In this document: positions 1-7,617 of the stretch, in pieces | How the letters are laid out: every line of letters begins with the position of its first letter | Numbering within the stretch: the first letter of the stretch is position 1 | DNA from: Myxococcales bacterium | GTDB lineage: Bacteria; Myxococcota_A; Polyangia; GCA-2747355 | Length of the DNA stretch: 64,000 bases | Assembly: GCA_020431405.1 (NCBI GenBank) | Contig: JAGQIK010000192.1 | Location: 24,957 to 88,956 of the forward strand | Direction: 5' to 3' | Notes under the pieces: generated by a model | The model's database searches: none | The model's input: the letters and a program-made list of their open reading frames with translations, nothing else | Told to the model about the DNA's origin: nothing | Translations under genes and position numbers: made by a program

Positions 1-2
1 TC

Positions 3-524
3 TCGGCGTGCAGCGACAAGCTGCCGCCTGTTGACGCGAGCACCGGCAGTGACAGCACCAGCAGTGACACCACGACCGCCAAGGAAGGCGGTGGCGCGGA
101 TACGCAGATCGACATCGCCACACAGGTGCAGAACCTGCTCGACCAGCTGGGCGCGCTCGCTGCCCTGGCGGGCGCACAGGGGCTCGCCGACCAGCTCTGC
201 TCGCTGATCGACAACAACCCCAACTACACCTCCAACACGATCTTCTCGACGGTCGGCAAGAAGCCGTTCGCCGAGGCGATTCGCGCCGCGTACAACAAGA
301 GCTCGTTCTTGAGGGATTTCGTCAAGGCATCGGGCTACTGGGCAGCAGCCAGCGAGACGGTCGACCCCGACACGGTGATCACGCAGACGGGCAACAGCTG
401 CGAGACCAACGTCGGCTTCATCAACGCGGTCTGCTTTGCCAGCGGCGTTCAATACACGGCCAACGGCAGCTACAAGGCCTCGGAAGCCCCCAACTCGGGC
501 GGCTGCAGCGAGGCGAGGAAGTAG
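3..524 (+). CDS. Putative lipoprotein, 5' end outside window
   Basis: The reading frame is open from the first bases of the window, so the N-terminus is missing; 173 residues are visible. The first visible residues are Ser-Ala-Cys, which fit the end of a lipobox, followed by a Ser/Thr/Asp-rich linker and then a helical domain starting near base 126. That is the usual layout of a small exported lipoprotein in this group. I recognise no domain in the remaining ~130 residues, which carry three further cysteines. The stop codon is followed by a strong hairpin that probably ends transcription. Confidence 0.7.
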   Translation, partial: SACSDKLPPVDASTGSDSTSSDTTTAKEGGGADTQIDIATQVQNLLDQLGALAALAGAQGLADQLCSLIDNNPNYTSNTIFSTVGKKPFAEAIRAAYNKSSFLRDFVKASGYWAAASETVDPDTVITQTGNSCETNVGFINAVCFASGVQYTANGSYKASEAPNSGGCSEARK

Positions 525-538
525 CACCCTCCGAAACG

Positions 539-562
539 AGCTCGGAACGGGCGTTCCGAGCT
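539..562 (+). terminator. Hairpin, possible terminator
   Basis: An 11-bp perfect inverted repeat (arm agctcggaacg) with a very short loop lies 15 nt after the stop of the preceding lipoprotein gene. No clear T-run follows, so termination may be weak or Rho-dependent. A second short hairpin (ccggaag/cttccgg) follows near 578-595. Confidence 0.5.
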
Positions 563-644
563 TCAATTGTCCGCCGCCGGAAGGACGCTTCCGGCCCGGC
601 GTGCGGCGATGGGCAAGCGCTCGCGATCACGCGGCGCTGCGCGG

Positions 645-660
645 TGGCACGAACTCTGCT
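645..660 (+). promoter_or_regulatory. Candidate sigma-54 promoter (-24/-12)
   Basis: The sequence TGGCACGaactCTGCT matches the sigma-54 consensus TGGCACG-N4-TTGCW at every position but one, with the correct spacing between the GG and GC elements. It ends 62 nt before the start of the zinc-ribbon membrane protein gene. Sigma-54 promoters are frequent in Myxococcota, and a sigma-54 activator is encoded elsewhere in this window. This is a sequence match only; one such match by chance in this much sequence is not unlikely. Confidence 0.4.
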
Positions 661-722
661 CCACGAACGCGTGTGCGAGCAGCAGAAGCGTATGCCAACC
701 CCATCACAACGGAGGTAGACCT

Positions 723-1133
723 ATGCCGGAAACACCGACGAGCAACTGTGGCAGCTGCGGCGCACAGCTGCCCCAGCACATGCTGTTGATGTCCGCCGAT
801 GGTCCGATCTGCGCTACGTGTCACGCGTCGAGCGCCGATCGCGCCAGCAAGAGCGTGCTCGGTGACCTCGCCGGTATTCTCGCGGTCGCTGCCGTCGCCG
901 CGCTGATCCCTTTCTTCGTGCACGTGCGCAGCGTGGTCACCGTCAACGGCGCGATCACCGCCTACCGTGATTGGGTCGCGATCCTCTGTGGCGCCGCCGC
1001 CGCCGCCATCGCGGCCTACGGATTCTTCAAGGCGCTCAAAGGCAGTGGCGGCGCCGCGCTGCTCGCTCCGCTGGCCCTCTTCGGGCTCGGCGCATTCCAG
1101 CTGGTCCGCGGTTTTGGTCTGCTCGCCGGCTAG
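723..1133 (+). CDS. Zinc-ribbon membrane protein of unknown function
   Basis: This 136-residue protein has an N-terminal zinc ribbon (CGSC near residues 9-12 and CATC near residues 30-33) followed by about three hydrophobic membrane segments. The ATG at 723 is chosen because a ggagg ribosome site precedes it at 711-715. The short zinc ribbon joined to membrane helices is common in uncharacterised bacterial envelope proteins. It is followed 18 nt later by another small membrane protein gene, probably in the same transcript. No specific function can be assigned. Confidence 0.8.
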   Translation: MPETPTSNCGSCGAQLPQHMLLMSADGPICATCHASSADRASKSVLGDLAGILAVAAVAALIPFFVHVRSVVTVNGAITAYRDWVAILCGAAAAAIAAYGFFKALKGSGGAALLAPLALFGLGAFQLVRGFGLLAG

Positions 1134-1151
1134 CCGAGAAGGGGTGCACAC

Positions 1152-1379
1152 GTGAAGGACCAACCATCTGCAAACGATGTTCGGGCGGCCAACGCGCGCG
1201 ACGCCAAGATGATGAAGACGCTGCTGTCGCTGGGAGCGTTGTGCTTGCTCTTCGGCGGCGTCGTCTTCTTCGTACCGGCGCTCGGCGCAATCCCCGGATG
1301 GGTGCCGCTTTGCGCGGGTGTCGTGCTCGTCTTGGCCGGAGAGCAGTTTCGCGCGCGGATCAAGAAGCGCCAGCGCTAG
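1152..1379 (+). CDS. Small membrane protein
   Basis: This gene encodes 75 residues starting at a GTG preceded by a purine-rich gagaagggg site. Two hydrophobic segments (roughly residues 19-40 and 43-62) predict a small inner-membrane hairpin protein, with a basic C-terminus. It lies 18 nt downstream of the zinc-ribbon gene. Its stop codon TAG overlaps the stop codon of the convergent MORN-repeat gene, the two sharing the bases CTAG at 1376-1379. No family is recognised. Confidence 0.7.
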   Translation: MKDQPSANDVRAANARDAKMMKTLLSLGALCLLFGGVVFFVPALGAIPGWVPLCAGVVLVLAGEQFRARIKKRQR

Positions 1380-2386
1380 CGCGCGGACGCCGCGCAGATC
1401 AGCGGGCCGCGCCACGCGCGCGCCACGGGACGCGGCCCCGAGCGACTGGCGACCGCCTCGCCGTGCCGATACTCGGCGTACCACAGGGTCGGGCCCCCTT
1501 CGTCCGACTCCTTGTAGTGCACCCAGTGCCCGTGGCGCTTCCCGTCGACATATTGGCCGGCTACGTGGGCCTTGCCTCGCGCGTCCCACTCGCGGTAGGG
1601 GCCGTGAGGTCGATCGTGGCGGTAGCAGGTCTCGTGCGTTGGCGTCTTGCTGCGCCCCCAGCTGGTCCACAGGCCCTCTCGGCGACCATCGACGTAGCGC
1701 CCGCTGATGACGGTCTCGCTGGTCGCGTCGATAACCCACGCGCCGTGGCGGCGGCCGTGTCGGTAGGTGCCGGCCATGCGCCCACGCGGCGGCGAGCTAA
1801 GCGGCTCGCACGAAAGGCCCTCCTTTTGGCCGCGCACGTATCGCGCGATGGAAAAGGAGTGACGGTCACGACCGACCGACAGACCATGGAGTCGGCCCGC
1901 CTGCAGCGAGAACAGCCCGTGCAGCGATCCATCGGGGTGATAGCTCACCCAGCGCCCATCCTGCACGTTGTGCCGATACGAGCCGATCTGAATCGGCCGT
2001 CCATCCATGTGCCAGGCGGCATATTGTCCGTGCGGAAGTCCTGCAGCGTCGCGACAGCGCGCCTCCATGCTCGACCCAGTGCCGAAGGGGACGGAGTCGA
2101 ACCGCTTCGGTCCGTCGAGAACGGAGCCGCGCGGGCAGACGATCTTCCAGTGGCCTAGGAAGCGATCTCTCGCCCGCGGCACGGGTTGTTTCCACAGCGC
2201 CTGAGCCAGCCGCACGCGACACTGCCGAAACAGCGCCGCCAATCGAGCCCGCCCGTGCACCACCGAGACCGCACCAGGCTCGGCACGCGCAGCGGGTCTC
2301 ACCGCCGCCCGCCGCCCAGTTCGAGGACAGCCGGCGACGAGGCTCAACAAGCCCGCGACCACCGCGCCGCGACAGCCAACGCGCAA
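1376..2386 (-). CDS. MORN-repeat (YwqK-like) lipoprotein
   Basis: The C-terminal ~230 residues hold about seven repeats of the type G-x-Y-x-x-G-x-x-H/E-G-x-W (for example DGRWVSYHPDG and DGKRHGHWVHY), as in MORN_2/YwqK-like proteins. The proposed TTG start at 2386 gives a short basic N-terminus, a hydrophobic stretch and the lipobox LVAGC, so it is probably a lipoprotein. The frame stays open to 2569, and GTG at 2413 is another possible start, but that upstream part lies inside repeated palindromic DNA and is probably not coding. The role of such proteins in Gram-negative bacteria is not settled. Confidence 0.7.
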   Translation of the reverse strand: MRVGCRGAVVAGLLSLVAGCPRTGRRAAVRPAARAEPGAVSVVHGRARLAALFRQCRVRLAQALWKQPVPRARDRFLGHWKIVCPRGSVLDGPKRFDSVPFGTGSSMEARCRDAAGLPHGQYAAWHMDGRPIQIGSYRHNVQDGRWVSYHPDGSLHGLFSLQAGRLHGLSVGRDRHSFSIARYVRGQKEGLSCEPLSSPPRGRMAGTYRHGRRHGAWVIDATSETVISGRYVDGRREGLWTSWGRSKTPTHETCYRHDRPHGPYREWDARGKAHVAGQYVDGKRHGHWVHYKESDEGGPTLWYAEYRHGEAVASRSGPRPVARAWRGPLICAASAR

Positions 2387-2399
2387 GCGTGATTCGCAC

Positions 2400-2561
2400 A
2401 AGTCTCTCAACACGAAACGCTGCCCGCGCTCTTTCGGGATGAGAGGATTTAGGCCTGACGTGCAAGCCGGCGCGAAGGCGCCGGCGCAGCACGGCTCGCA
2501 CAAATCCTCCCACCCCGAAACGCCGCCCTGCGGGCGGCTTTTCGGGGTGAGAGGATTTGAA
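2400..2561. repeat. Two tandem copies of an imperfect palindromic repeat
   Basis: The right copy (2501-2560) has 20-nt arms, caaatcctcccaccccgaaa and its near-perfect complement, around a small GC hairpin (gccgccc-tgc-gggcggc) flanked by A and T runs, so it could also act as a bidirectional terminator. A more degenerate copy occupies about 2400-2450. The outer arm equals the 3' end of the tRNA-Pro gene at 30089. Between the copies lies another short palindrome (gccggcgcgaaggcgccggc). The origin could be remnants of repeated integration at the tRNA, or a dispersed palindromic element. Confidence 0.75.
2542..2561. repeat. attL-like copy of tRNA-Pro 3' end
   Basis: The 20-mer tcggggtgagaggatttgaa is identical to 30089-30108, which is the discriminator base, the acceptor 3' strand and part of the T arm of tRNA-Pro. 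It sits at the left edge of the region I propose as a genomic island. The rest of the tRNA is absent here, as expected for the short duplicate left by integration into a tRNA 3' end. Confidence 0.65.
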
Positions 2562-2606
2562 GCTACCACCCCGCGAACAATAACAGGTCGTTAGCAAGAC
2601 CAATCG

Positions 2607-3815
2607 TTGGCTGATGGCGAAGCGCTGCCGATTTCGTTCGCGTTTTCGGACAACGATTCAAACGAGGATGCAGAGGGCGGCACGATGCGGCTTCTTCAAG
2701 CCGCCTCCCCATCGGGTCTGATCATCGGGGCGGGCATCGACGACATCGGCGTCGCAGCTCACGGTCAGCTCGGCCCCGACCTCTCCGTGGTGACGAAAGA
2801 GCTGCTACGGCTCCCCGTCGCCAGACGTGCACGCGACATCGACGCTGATGATGGTGCGCCTTGGGACTTCGGCCACGAGCCGGGTGCTCTCGGACCTGCT
2901 CTTCGATGCGAGATCGCTCGTCGGCCCGTGCGGCTGCTTCGGCACCCGACCGAGCGCTGGACGCGTTGCTGGTCGATTCGCGGCGAGGAGGATGGTCGCG
3001 ATGTTCAGCTCGCAATCTTGCGTGTCGCCGGTGTCGAGCGTCGCTGGCAGATGTCTCTGCGGACGAAGCGCGTGTCGGCCCGCTACGGCTCGATGGGCGC
3101 GTTGCGGGAGTTCCTCATCGACCGAGTCTTCACGCCCAGAGGGGCGCTCAGGTTGACGCTGATCGAGCCCCACGTCGACGTAGCCCGGCCTGTGCAACTT
3201 GTCGCACCGACTTTTCGTGGCCATGGCGGGTGTGCAGCCGTTCGTTGGAACCGCGCCCGTGATGTGTGTGCGCAGGTTGGAGCGAAGCGCGTCTACCCGC
3301 GGCGCGTAGAAGACGTGCCTGATCACCCCGAGCTTCGAGCCTTCTATCGCCAACCGACCGGCTTGTGGATCGGCCGAGTGCACGGCGAGCGCTATCTGCG
3401 CCTGTACGACGTCCTCGAAGCGCGTCCGGCACTCGAAGCGCTAGATCTCGCCGAGCGGCTCTTCCCGCGCGGTTTGTACGCTGCAACGCGGATCGAAGCC
3501 GGCCTTCGCCGGAGACGACTGGCCGAAGCCCTGGGAGCAACGAAAAACGCCGAATGGCCAGACCTCGCTCGGCTACCTAACGCTGACGTGTTCGGCGCAT
3601 TCCAACAGCAGAAGTTCATCGATCGCGGCCCGCGAAACCGCACCACAGTGCAGCGCCTACGACGTCGAGCAGAGACGGCGGGCATCCACATCGCCCTGCG
3701 CGAGTTTCGACGCAAGAACGGCCGGAGCTATCCATCGGCCGGACTCGCCGCCGCGGACGAGACCTTGGATCTGCGAGCTGCACTCCAACCTGCGCTTTTG
3801 GAATTTGGGCAGTAG
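2607..3815 (+). CDS. Hypothetical protein, possibly replication-initiator-like
   Basis: This open frame encodes 402 residues from a TTG at 2607; the ATG at 2685 with an upstream gagggcgg is an equally plausible start. I do not recognise it firmly. The segment around residues 252-268 (LWIG...ERYLRLYD) followed by RIEAGL at ~295-300, and an upstream HVDVA at ~189-193, resemble the order of conserved blocks in phage/plasmid-type replication initiators (Rep_trans/COG2946-like). The match is loose. It is the first gene inside the left island boundary and is followed by CTTGGAA repeats that could be an origin. The antisense frames show no protein-like pattern. Confidence 0.45.
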   Translation: MADGEALPISFAFSDNDSNEDAEGGTMRLLQAASPSGLIIGAGIDDIGVAAHGQLGPDLSVVTKELLRLPVARRARDIDADDGAPWDFGHEPGALGPALRCEIARRPVRLLRHPTERWTRCWSIRGEEDGRDVQLAILRVAGVERRWQMSLRTKRVSARYGSMGALREFLIDRVFTPRGALRLTLIEPHVDVARPVQLVAPTFRGHGGCAAVRWNRARDVCAQVGAKRVYPRRVEDVPDHPELRAFYRQPTGLWIGRVHGERYLRLYDVLEARPALEALDLAERLFPRGLYAATRIEAGLRRRRLAEALGATKNAEWPDLARLPNADVFGAFQQQKFIDRGPRNRTTVQRLRRRAETAGIHIALREFRRKNGRSYPSAGLAAADETLDLRAALQPALLEFGQ

Positions 3816-4096
3816 GCATCTGGCTTGGAAGCATAGCGCCCCAAGTCAGACACGATCGTGGCTCAACCCACCGAACTCGAACGCGTTTCGCGCGGATACC
3901 AGGACCCGAGCTGGAACGGTCTTGGAAGTGACCTGGAGCGGCTTGGAATCCAAGCCCGCCGCACGCTCCGAGATCCACTGACGCGGAAAAATCGACCGTC
4001 GCTCTGCGACTCCAAGCGCTGAATCTAAACTCAGCTTGGAACGCCGATACTCGCGAGGCCAGATCGTCTGGACCTGTCAGCGACGCGTTTCCGGAG
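3816..4096. repeat. Non-coding stretch with CTTGGAA repeats (iteron-like)
   Basis: No convincing gene is seen between the Rep-like gene and 4097. The heptamer CTTGGAA occurs four times in one orientation, starting at 3824, 3921, 3942 and 4035, three of them as GCTTGGAA; the inverted CCAAGC appears near 3950 and 4012. Two copies are 21 bp apart, about two helical turns. Such repeats next to a replication-type gene can be an origin, but the spacing is irregular and the role is inferred. Confidence 0.35.
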
Positions 4097-4570
4097 GTGA
4101 ACGATGGCGCGCCCAGTAACCATCAGGAGCTTGTGCGTGCCTGGCTGAAGGAGTGCAACCACTGCGACTTCGTCACGTACAGTCAGCGGCATCCGAAGGG
4201 GCGCGTCACCCTACGTCGTCGAGCCCCTTGGCAAGCACGCGGATCAGTCGTGAGCGCGAACCCCAAGCTGACGATCGAAATCATCGCCAACCACGACTAC
4301 ACGGCGAAGATTCGCCAGCTGCAGAAGAAGGCGTCCGAGACAACACGCTCTAACGGCAACGCGCCTTTCGGCTGCTGCAGATCTTGGCGCATCTGGTGCC
4401 GGACGACGCGGCTTGAGGTCCGGCGTGTCGGAATCCGACAAGCGGGGGGAGTTACGCCCAAGCGTCACTACACGCCGTCGAGCAGATCGGACAGCGAGAC
4501 CCCGTACGCCTGGGCGAGTCGAGCCAAGGTGCTCAGCTTGGGGTCGAGCACGCCGCGCTCGATTTTCTGA
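4097..4570 (+). CDS. Doubtful hypothetical ORF
   Basis: An open frame of 157 codons begins at a GTG inside a ggaggtg sequence. That ggagg would serve better as the ribosome site of an ATG at 4104, which is in another frame and stops after 14 codons. The middle portion (around residues 55-82) is protein-like, with alternating hydrophobic and charged residues, whereas the last ~70 codons read like noise and overlap the XRE gene on the opposite strand. It may be a decayed or frameshifted small gene; no family is recognised. Confidence 0.25.
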   Translation: MNDGAPSNHQELVRAWLKECNHCDFVTYSQRHPKGRVTLRRRAPWQARGSVVSANPKLTIEIIANHDYTAKIRQLQKKASETTRSNGNAPFGCCRSWRIWCRTTRLEVRRVGIRQAGGVTPKRHYTPSSRSDSETPYAWASRAKVLSLGSSTPRSIF

Positions 4571-4695
4571 AGATGGGACAGCGAGAATTCGTGGTGGCGC
4601 ACCACGTCGAGTTGCGACATCTCAGCTTGCTGGCGAACTTCGCGACAACGTTGTCCAAGGCGGAGCTGAAGCTCCTCATCGCGGTAGCTGGCCAA
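4468..4695 (-). CDS. XRE-family helix-turn-helix regulator
   Basis: The 75-residue protein is a single HTH_3/XRE domain: R-x-x-R-x-x-A-x-M-S-Q-L-D-V near residues 17-30, the recognition helix region around FSLSHLQKIERG, and the terminal YGVSLSDLL motif. This is the size of a minimal Cro/C1-type regulator. It is transcribed away from the lipoprotein gene at 4789. The 93-bp gap between them holds an inverted repeat that could be its operator, so it probably controls that gene and itself. No toxin partner is recognised beside it. Confidence 0.85.
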   Translation of the reverse strand: MASYRDEELQLRLGQRCREVRQQAEMSQLDVVRHHEFSLSHLQKIERGVLDPKLSTLARLAQAYGVSLSDLLDGV

Positions 4696-4731
4696 AGCAG
4701 GACGACACTAGCCAGCCACGTCAGCGCGTAA

Positions 4732-4749
4732 TACGTCACCCTTGACGTA
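4732..4749. promoter_or_regulatory. Operator-like inverted repeat between divergent genes
   Basis: TACGTCA-ccct-TGACGTA is a perfect 7-bp inverted repeat with a 4-bp spacer, placed between the XRE gene and the lipoprotein gene. A further ACGTCA half-site lies at 4718-4723, one and a half turns away. The arrangement fits a dimeric XRE-type repressor site, but binding is inferred. Confidence 0.5.
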
Positions 4750-4788
4750 GGGCGCCCCATCGAAAACCCTCTGGTCAAGGAGGCGTGG

Positions 4789-6213
4789 ATGGGGTTCTGC
4801 ACTCTCGCGAGACGTGCTGATGTGCTGGTGGGCGCCGTAGCGGCGTTGATGGCCGCTTCGTCTGGCTGCACGCGCGACTACTACATCGCGCGAGCAAATC
4901 AGCGAGCAGCACGACGGTGCCAGCAGGCTCTAGGGTCGCGCGCGTGCGCTGCTCAGCGGGCGTGTGGTGCCCTTCGTCGGTTCCCCTATCGTTATCGGCG
5001 GTGCGTTCGTGAGCGTCTTGGAGCGGCGCCTGACCGCGCCCAAGCTCGCGCTGCACCCGTCGGCGGTACCCTACGGCCTCGCGCCGAGCTGCGCGATGGA
5101 GCGCTCGAAATTCGGGTGTGCGAGGACGACCCGTGCCCGCGTGGTGCCGACAAGCTGGTCGTTCTTCTCGTCGGACGTGAGAGGCTCAAGGTAGGGCGAA
5201 CCAACGCCAGCGGCCACCTGACCGTGCAGCTCGATCAGCTCCTGCCCAAGAGAATTCTCGCGCGTGCCCAGCCTCGTCCGACGATGAGCGTCCACGTTGC
5301 CGGGCTGCAGAAAGGCATCTCAGTCGACCTCGGGCGGTATCTACGGGAGCGGAAGGAACGACTCGCGCGGGCTGCCGACGCCAAGGCCAAGGCCGCGCGT
5401 GATGCGGCTGACAAGACAGCGAAGGCCAAAGAGCGCGCCGCGAAGGAAGCGGCGCTGCTCGCCGCGAGAGTCAAGCAGTGGCGCTCTCTGGGAGCGCGAC
5501 TGACCAAGAAGCGGCGCACGATCTACGCGCGCGACAACGCATCGCTCTGCTCGACTCCAGCTAAGCCATGCCGCGACGAGCAGGTTCTCAGACTCGGCGA
5601 CAAGTACACCATGCTGGCCAAAGCACGCGGCTACGTCGGCGTGACCAACGGCCCTCTAACGCCGCCGATTGGGCTCGACGCCGTCGACGGCTGGATCAAG
5701 CGATCGAACGTGATGACGGAGAAACAGTGGGACAAGGCGCTAGCCAAACAGCGGCGGAAACAGCGCCGCGCTGAACGGCAAAAGCGGCGTGCGGAACAAG
5801 CCCGAGCGCGAAAACAGGCGGCACTCGCCCGCCGCCTCGGTTCTGCGTCCGCGGTTGCTCTTCTCAAGGCCGGCTTCTCTGGCGGTCGCGCCGTTGCCGT
5901 GGCGCGATCGTTGTCGCGCTACGCCAAGTACGTGTCGAGGCGTGGTGTGCACAACCCCTTCTCGGCCGCAATGATACGAGCCGCGGGGTGGGACCGATCC
6001 GCTGGCGCGGAGTCGTATGCTCGCGCGACGAACCGACTCGCGGGAGGAATGAAACCCGACATCCTCCGGGGCTTCCTCCGGTGGGTCACGTCCGGAGGAA
6101 GCCTCGCTCGTCAAACTCGGATCCTCCTAGTCCGTCGTGCGTTGGCCGCGTGTTGGACGCGCGTGTCACCGGCTGAGGCGGCGAAGCTCATAGCTGCCTT
6201 TCACTCGCCCTAG
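4789..6213 (+). CDS. Lipoprotein with coiled coil and SH3-like segment
   Basis: This gene encodes 474 residues from an ATG preceded by aaggagg at 5 nt. The N-terminus has a signal peptide with lipobox SSGC (Cys27). Residues ~185-225 form an Ala/Lys/Glu/Arg-rich coiled coil; ~240-320 (IYARDNASLCS ... GYVGVTN) resemble a bacterial SH3-like fold; a second basic coiled coil follows at ~325-350, then ~120 residues of unknown helical domain. It probably sits at the cell envelope and contacts peptidoglycan or a partner protein. No homologue with known function comes to mind; it is island-borne and divergent from the XRE regulator. Confidence 0.7.
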   Translation: MGFCTLARRADVLVGAVAALMAASSGCTRDYYIARANQRAARRCQQALGSRACAAQRACGALRRFPYRYRRCVRERLGAAPDRAQARAAPVGGTLRPRAELRDGALEIRVCEDDPCPRGADKLVVLLVGRERLKVGRTNASGHLTVQLDQLLPKRILARAQPRPTMSVHVAGLQKGISVDLGRYLRERKERLARAADAKAKAARDAADKTAKAKERAAKEAALLAARVKQWRSLGARLTKKRRTIYARDNASLCSTPAKPCRDEQVLRLGDKYTMLAKARGYVGVTNGPLTPPIGLDAVDGWIKRSNVMTEKQWDKALAKQRRKQRRAERQKRRAEQARARKQAALARRLGSASAVALLKAGFSGGRAVAVARSLSRYAKYVSRRGVHNPFSAAMIRAAGWDRSAGAESYARATNRLAGGMKPDILRGFLRWVTSGGSLARQTRILLVRRALAACWTRVSPAEAAKLIAAFHSP

Positions 6214-6453
6214 CGGCCCGCATGCGTTCCCGATAAGCACAAGACCGACTGGCGGCCATTGAAGGACTCGGCCTGTCGTGCGCGTCTTCGGCGCCGCGTA
6301 GGTGTCCAACACGCCTGGTTGCCAAGACGGCAAACCACGATAGGAGAATCCGGCCGTCGGCAGCCAACCGGCAGCTGCCGCTCTGCCTCGCCACGGGTGT
6401 AATGCTATTGGACGCGTCAGCGAGATTGAAGGTACAGAACACAGAGGTGCCCG
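6214..6453. other. Intergenic region, no gene seen
   Basis: No protein-like frame or RNA gene is visible in these 240 bases. They probably hold the promoter of the methyltransferase gene at 6454; I see no clear operator. Confidence 0.4.
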
Positions 6454-7074
6454 ATGAGCGAAGCCAAGGTATGGGATCGGCTGGCCAAGAGCTACGATAG
6501 GAGCGTCCGACTCTTCGACCGCAGCTATCCGCGTGTCCGCGAGCTGCTCCATGCTGACCTGGCTGATCGCGAGCAGGTCCTCGAAGTAGCTGCGGGTACT
6601 GGCCAGTTCACCTTCGACCTCGCCGAGACGGTGGGGAACCTGAAGGCCACCGATGTCTCGCCAAGGATGGTGCAGCGCCTCGCGGGTAAGGTCGCCGAAC
6701 GCGGCAGCGGCAACGTCGAGACAGAGGTAATGAGCGCCTACCGGCTCGACGTCGAGGACGGCTCGCTCGACGCCATCTTCAGTGCCAACGCGCTGCACGT
6801 CATGCAAACACCCGAGCGTGCGTTGCGCGAGTTCCACCGCGCGCTGCGACCCAGTGGACGCCTCGTCATTCCGACGTTCTTGCACGCGGCCAACTGGCGG
6901 GCTCGGCTGCTGTCGTGGCTTCTCGGCGTCGTCAGCCCGTTCGTCGCCCATACCAAGTTCACAGCCACCTCGCTCAAGCAAATGGTCGCCGACGCAGGCT
7001 TCGCCGTTCGCGAGCCGATCGTGCTGCCAGGGAAGTTTCCGCTTGCCTACCTCGTGGCCGACCGTGTGGCGTGA
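6454..7074 (+). CDS. Class I SAM-dependent methyltransferase
   Basis: The 206-residue protein carries the methyltransferase motif I VLEVAAGTGQF near residues 39-49, the acidic end of beta-2 at ATDVSP (~65-70), motif II with IFSANALHVM (~104-113) and the LRPSGRLVIPTF post-II block (~131-142). It belongs to the UbiE/Methyltransf_11 type, which act on small molecules. The substrate cannot be deduced. It begins with a gaggtg ribosome site and precedes the metal-efflux operon by about 95 bp, so co-transcription is possible. Confidence 0.85.
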   Translation: MSEAKVWDRLAKSYDRSVRLFDRSYPRVRELLHADLADREQVLEVAAGTGQFTFDLAETVGNLKATDVSPRMVQRLAGKVAERGSGNVETEVMSAYRLDVEDGSLDAIFSANALHVMQTPERALREFHRALRPSGRLVIPTFLHAANWRARLLSWLLGVVSPFVAHTKFTATSLKQMVADAGFAVREPIVLPGKFPLAYLVADRVA

Positions 7075-7168
7075 TGGCTAGGCTGTCTGCATTGCTCTAC
7101 GCGCTGCGAGTTCAGGCGTGGCGGGGGCGTTGGTTGCCGACTCTGGGAGCGCTTGGTACTCTGATCAA

Positions 7169-7504
7169 GTGCGCCGGAAGCTCTTAACTCGTGTTGTCGC
7201 CGTCTTACTCGTCTGGCAGCTGATGCCCGGCATCGCCGAGATCGTGGAAAACGCGGTCCACCTGGCGAGAGAGGGCCACCTCGCACATGCACCCGAAGAC
7301 GCAGAGCACCGATCGAGCGACGCCGAGCACGACTGCTCGGGTCCCTACCACTTCTGCGTCTGCCACGTCTCCACGCCCTTCGTGGTGGCGCACGTTGCCA
7401 GTGCGATGACGCCGCCCGCGCCGAGCGTGTGGGCGCCAGCCACCGTCGTGGGCGCGGTGCATCCCGGCTACGCCTCGAACATCTTCCGTCCCCCCATCGC
7501 GTAG
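7169..7504 (+). CDS. Exported Cys/His-rich protein at head of metal-efflux operon
   Basis: With the GTG at 7169 the protein has 111 residues. The N-terminus is a signal-peptide-like stretch (residues ~6-22), followed by a segment rich in His, Cys and acidic residues (HLAREGHLAHAPEDAEH and HDCSGPYHFCVCH) and a Pro-rich C-terminus. The frame is open upstream to 7118, but the signal peptide argues for the later start. Small His/Cys-rich periplasmic proteins often precede czc-type operons and are thought to bind the metal; that role is inferred here from context. Confidence 0.65.
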   Translation: MRRKLLTRVVAVLLVWQLMPGIAEIVENAVHLAREGHLAHAPEDAEHRSSDAEHDCSGPYHFCVCHVSTPFVVAHVASAMTPPAPSVWAPATVVGAVHPGYASNIFRPPIA

Positions 7505-7617
7505 CTCGCCCGACATCGTAGCTGGTTGCCCTGCCGTGTGCTGACCGCACGTGCACGTGCGCGTCTGCGCGTGCGTCGGGCGACCGAGACGCGAACCGAA
7601 AACCGGCGAGCACTACC

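Noticed and set aside
2542..2561. A second tRNA gene at the left island edge
   Set aside because: Only the 3' end is present. D arm, anticodon arm and 5' acceptor strand are missing.
2805..3383. A 192-codon minus-strand gene
   Set aside because: It has no ribosome site or motif, and the plus-strand frame over the same region has better protein-like blocks.
4097..4695. Toxin-antitoxin pair made of the ORF at 4097 and the XRE gene
   Set aside because: The two overlap on opposite strands and the ORF shows no toxin motif. TA pairs are normally co-directional.
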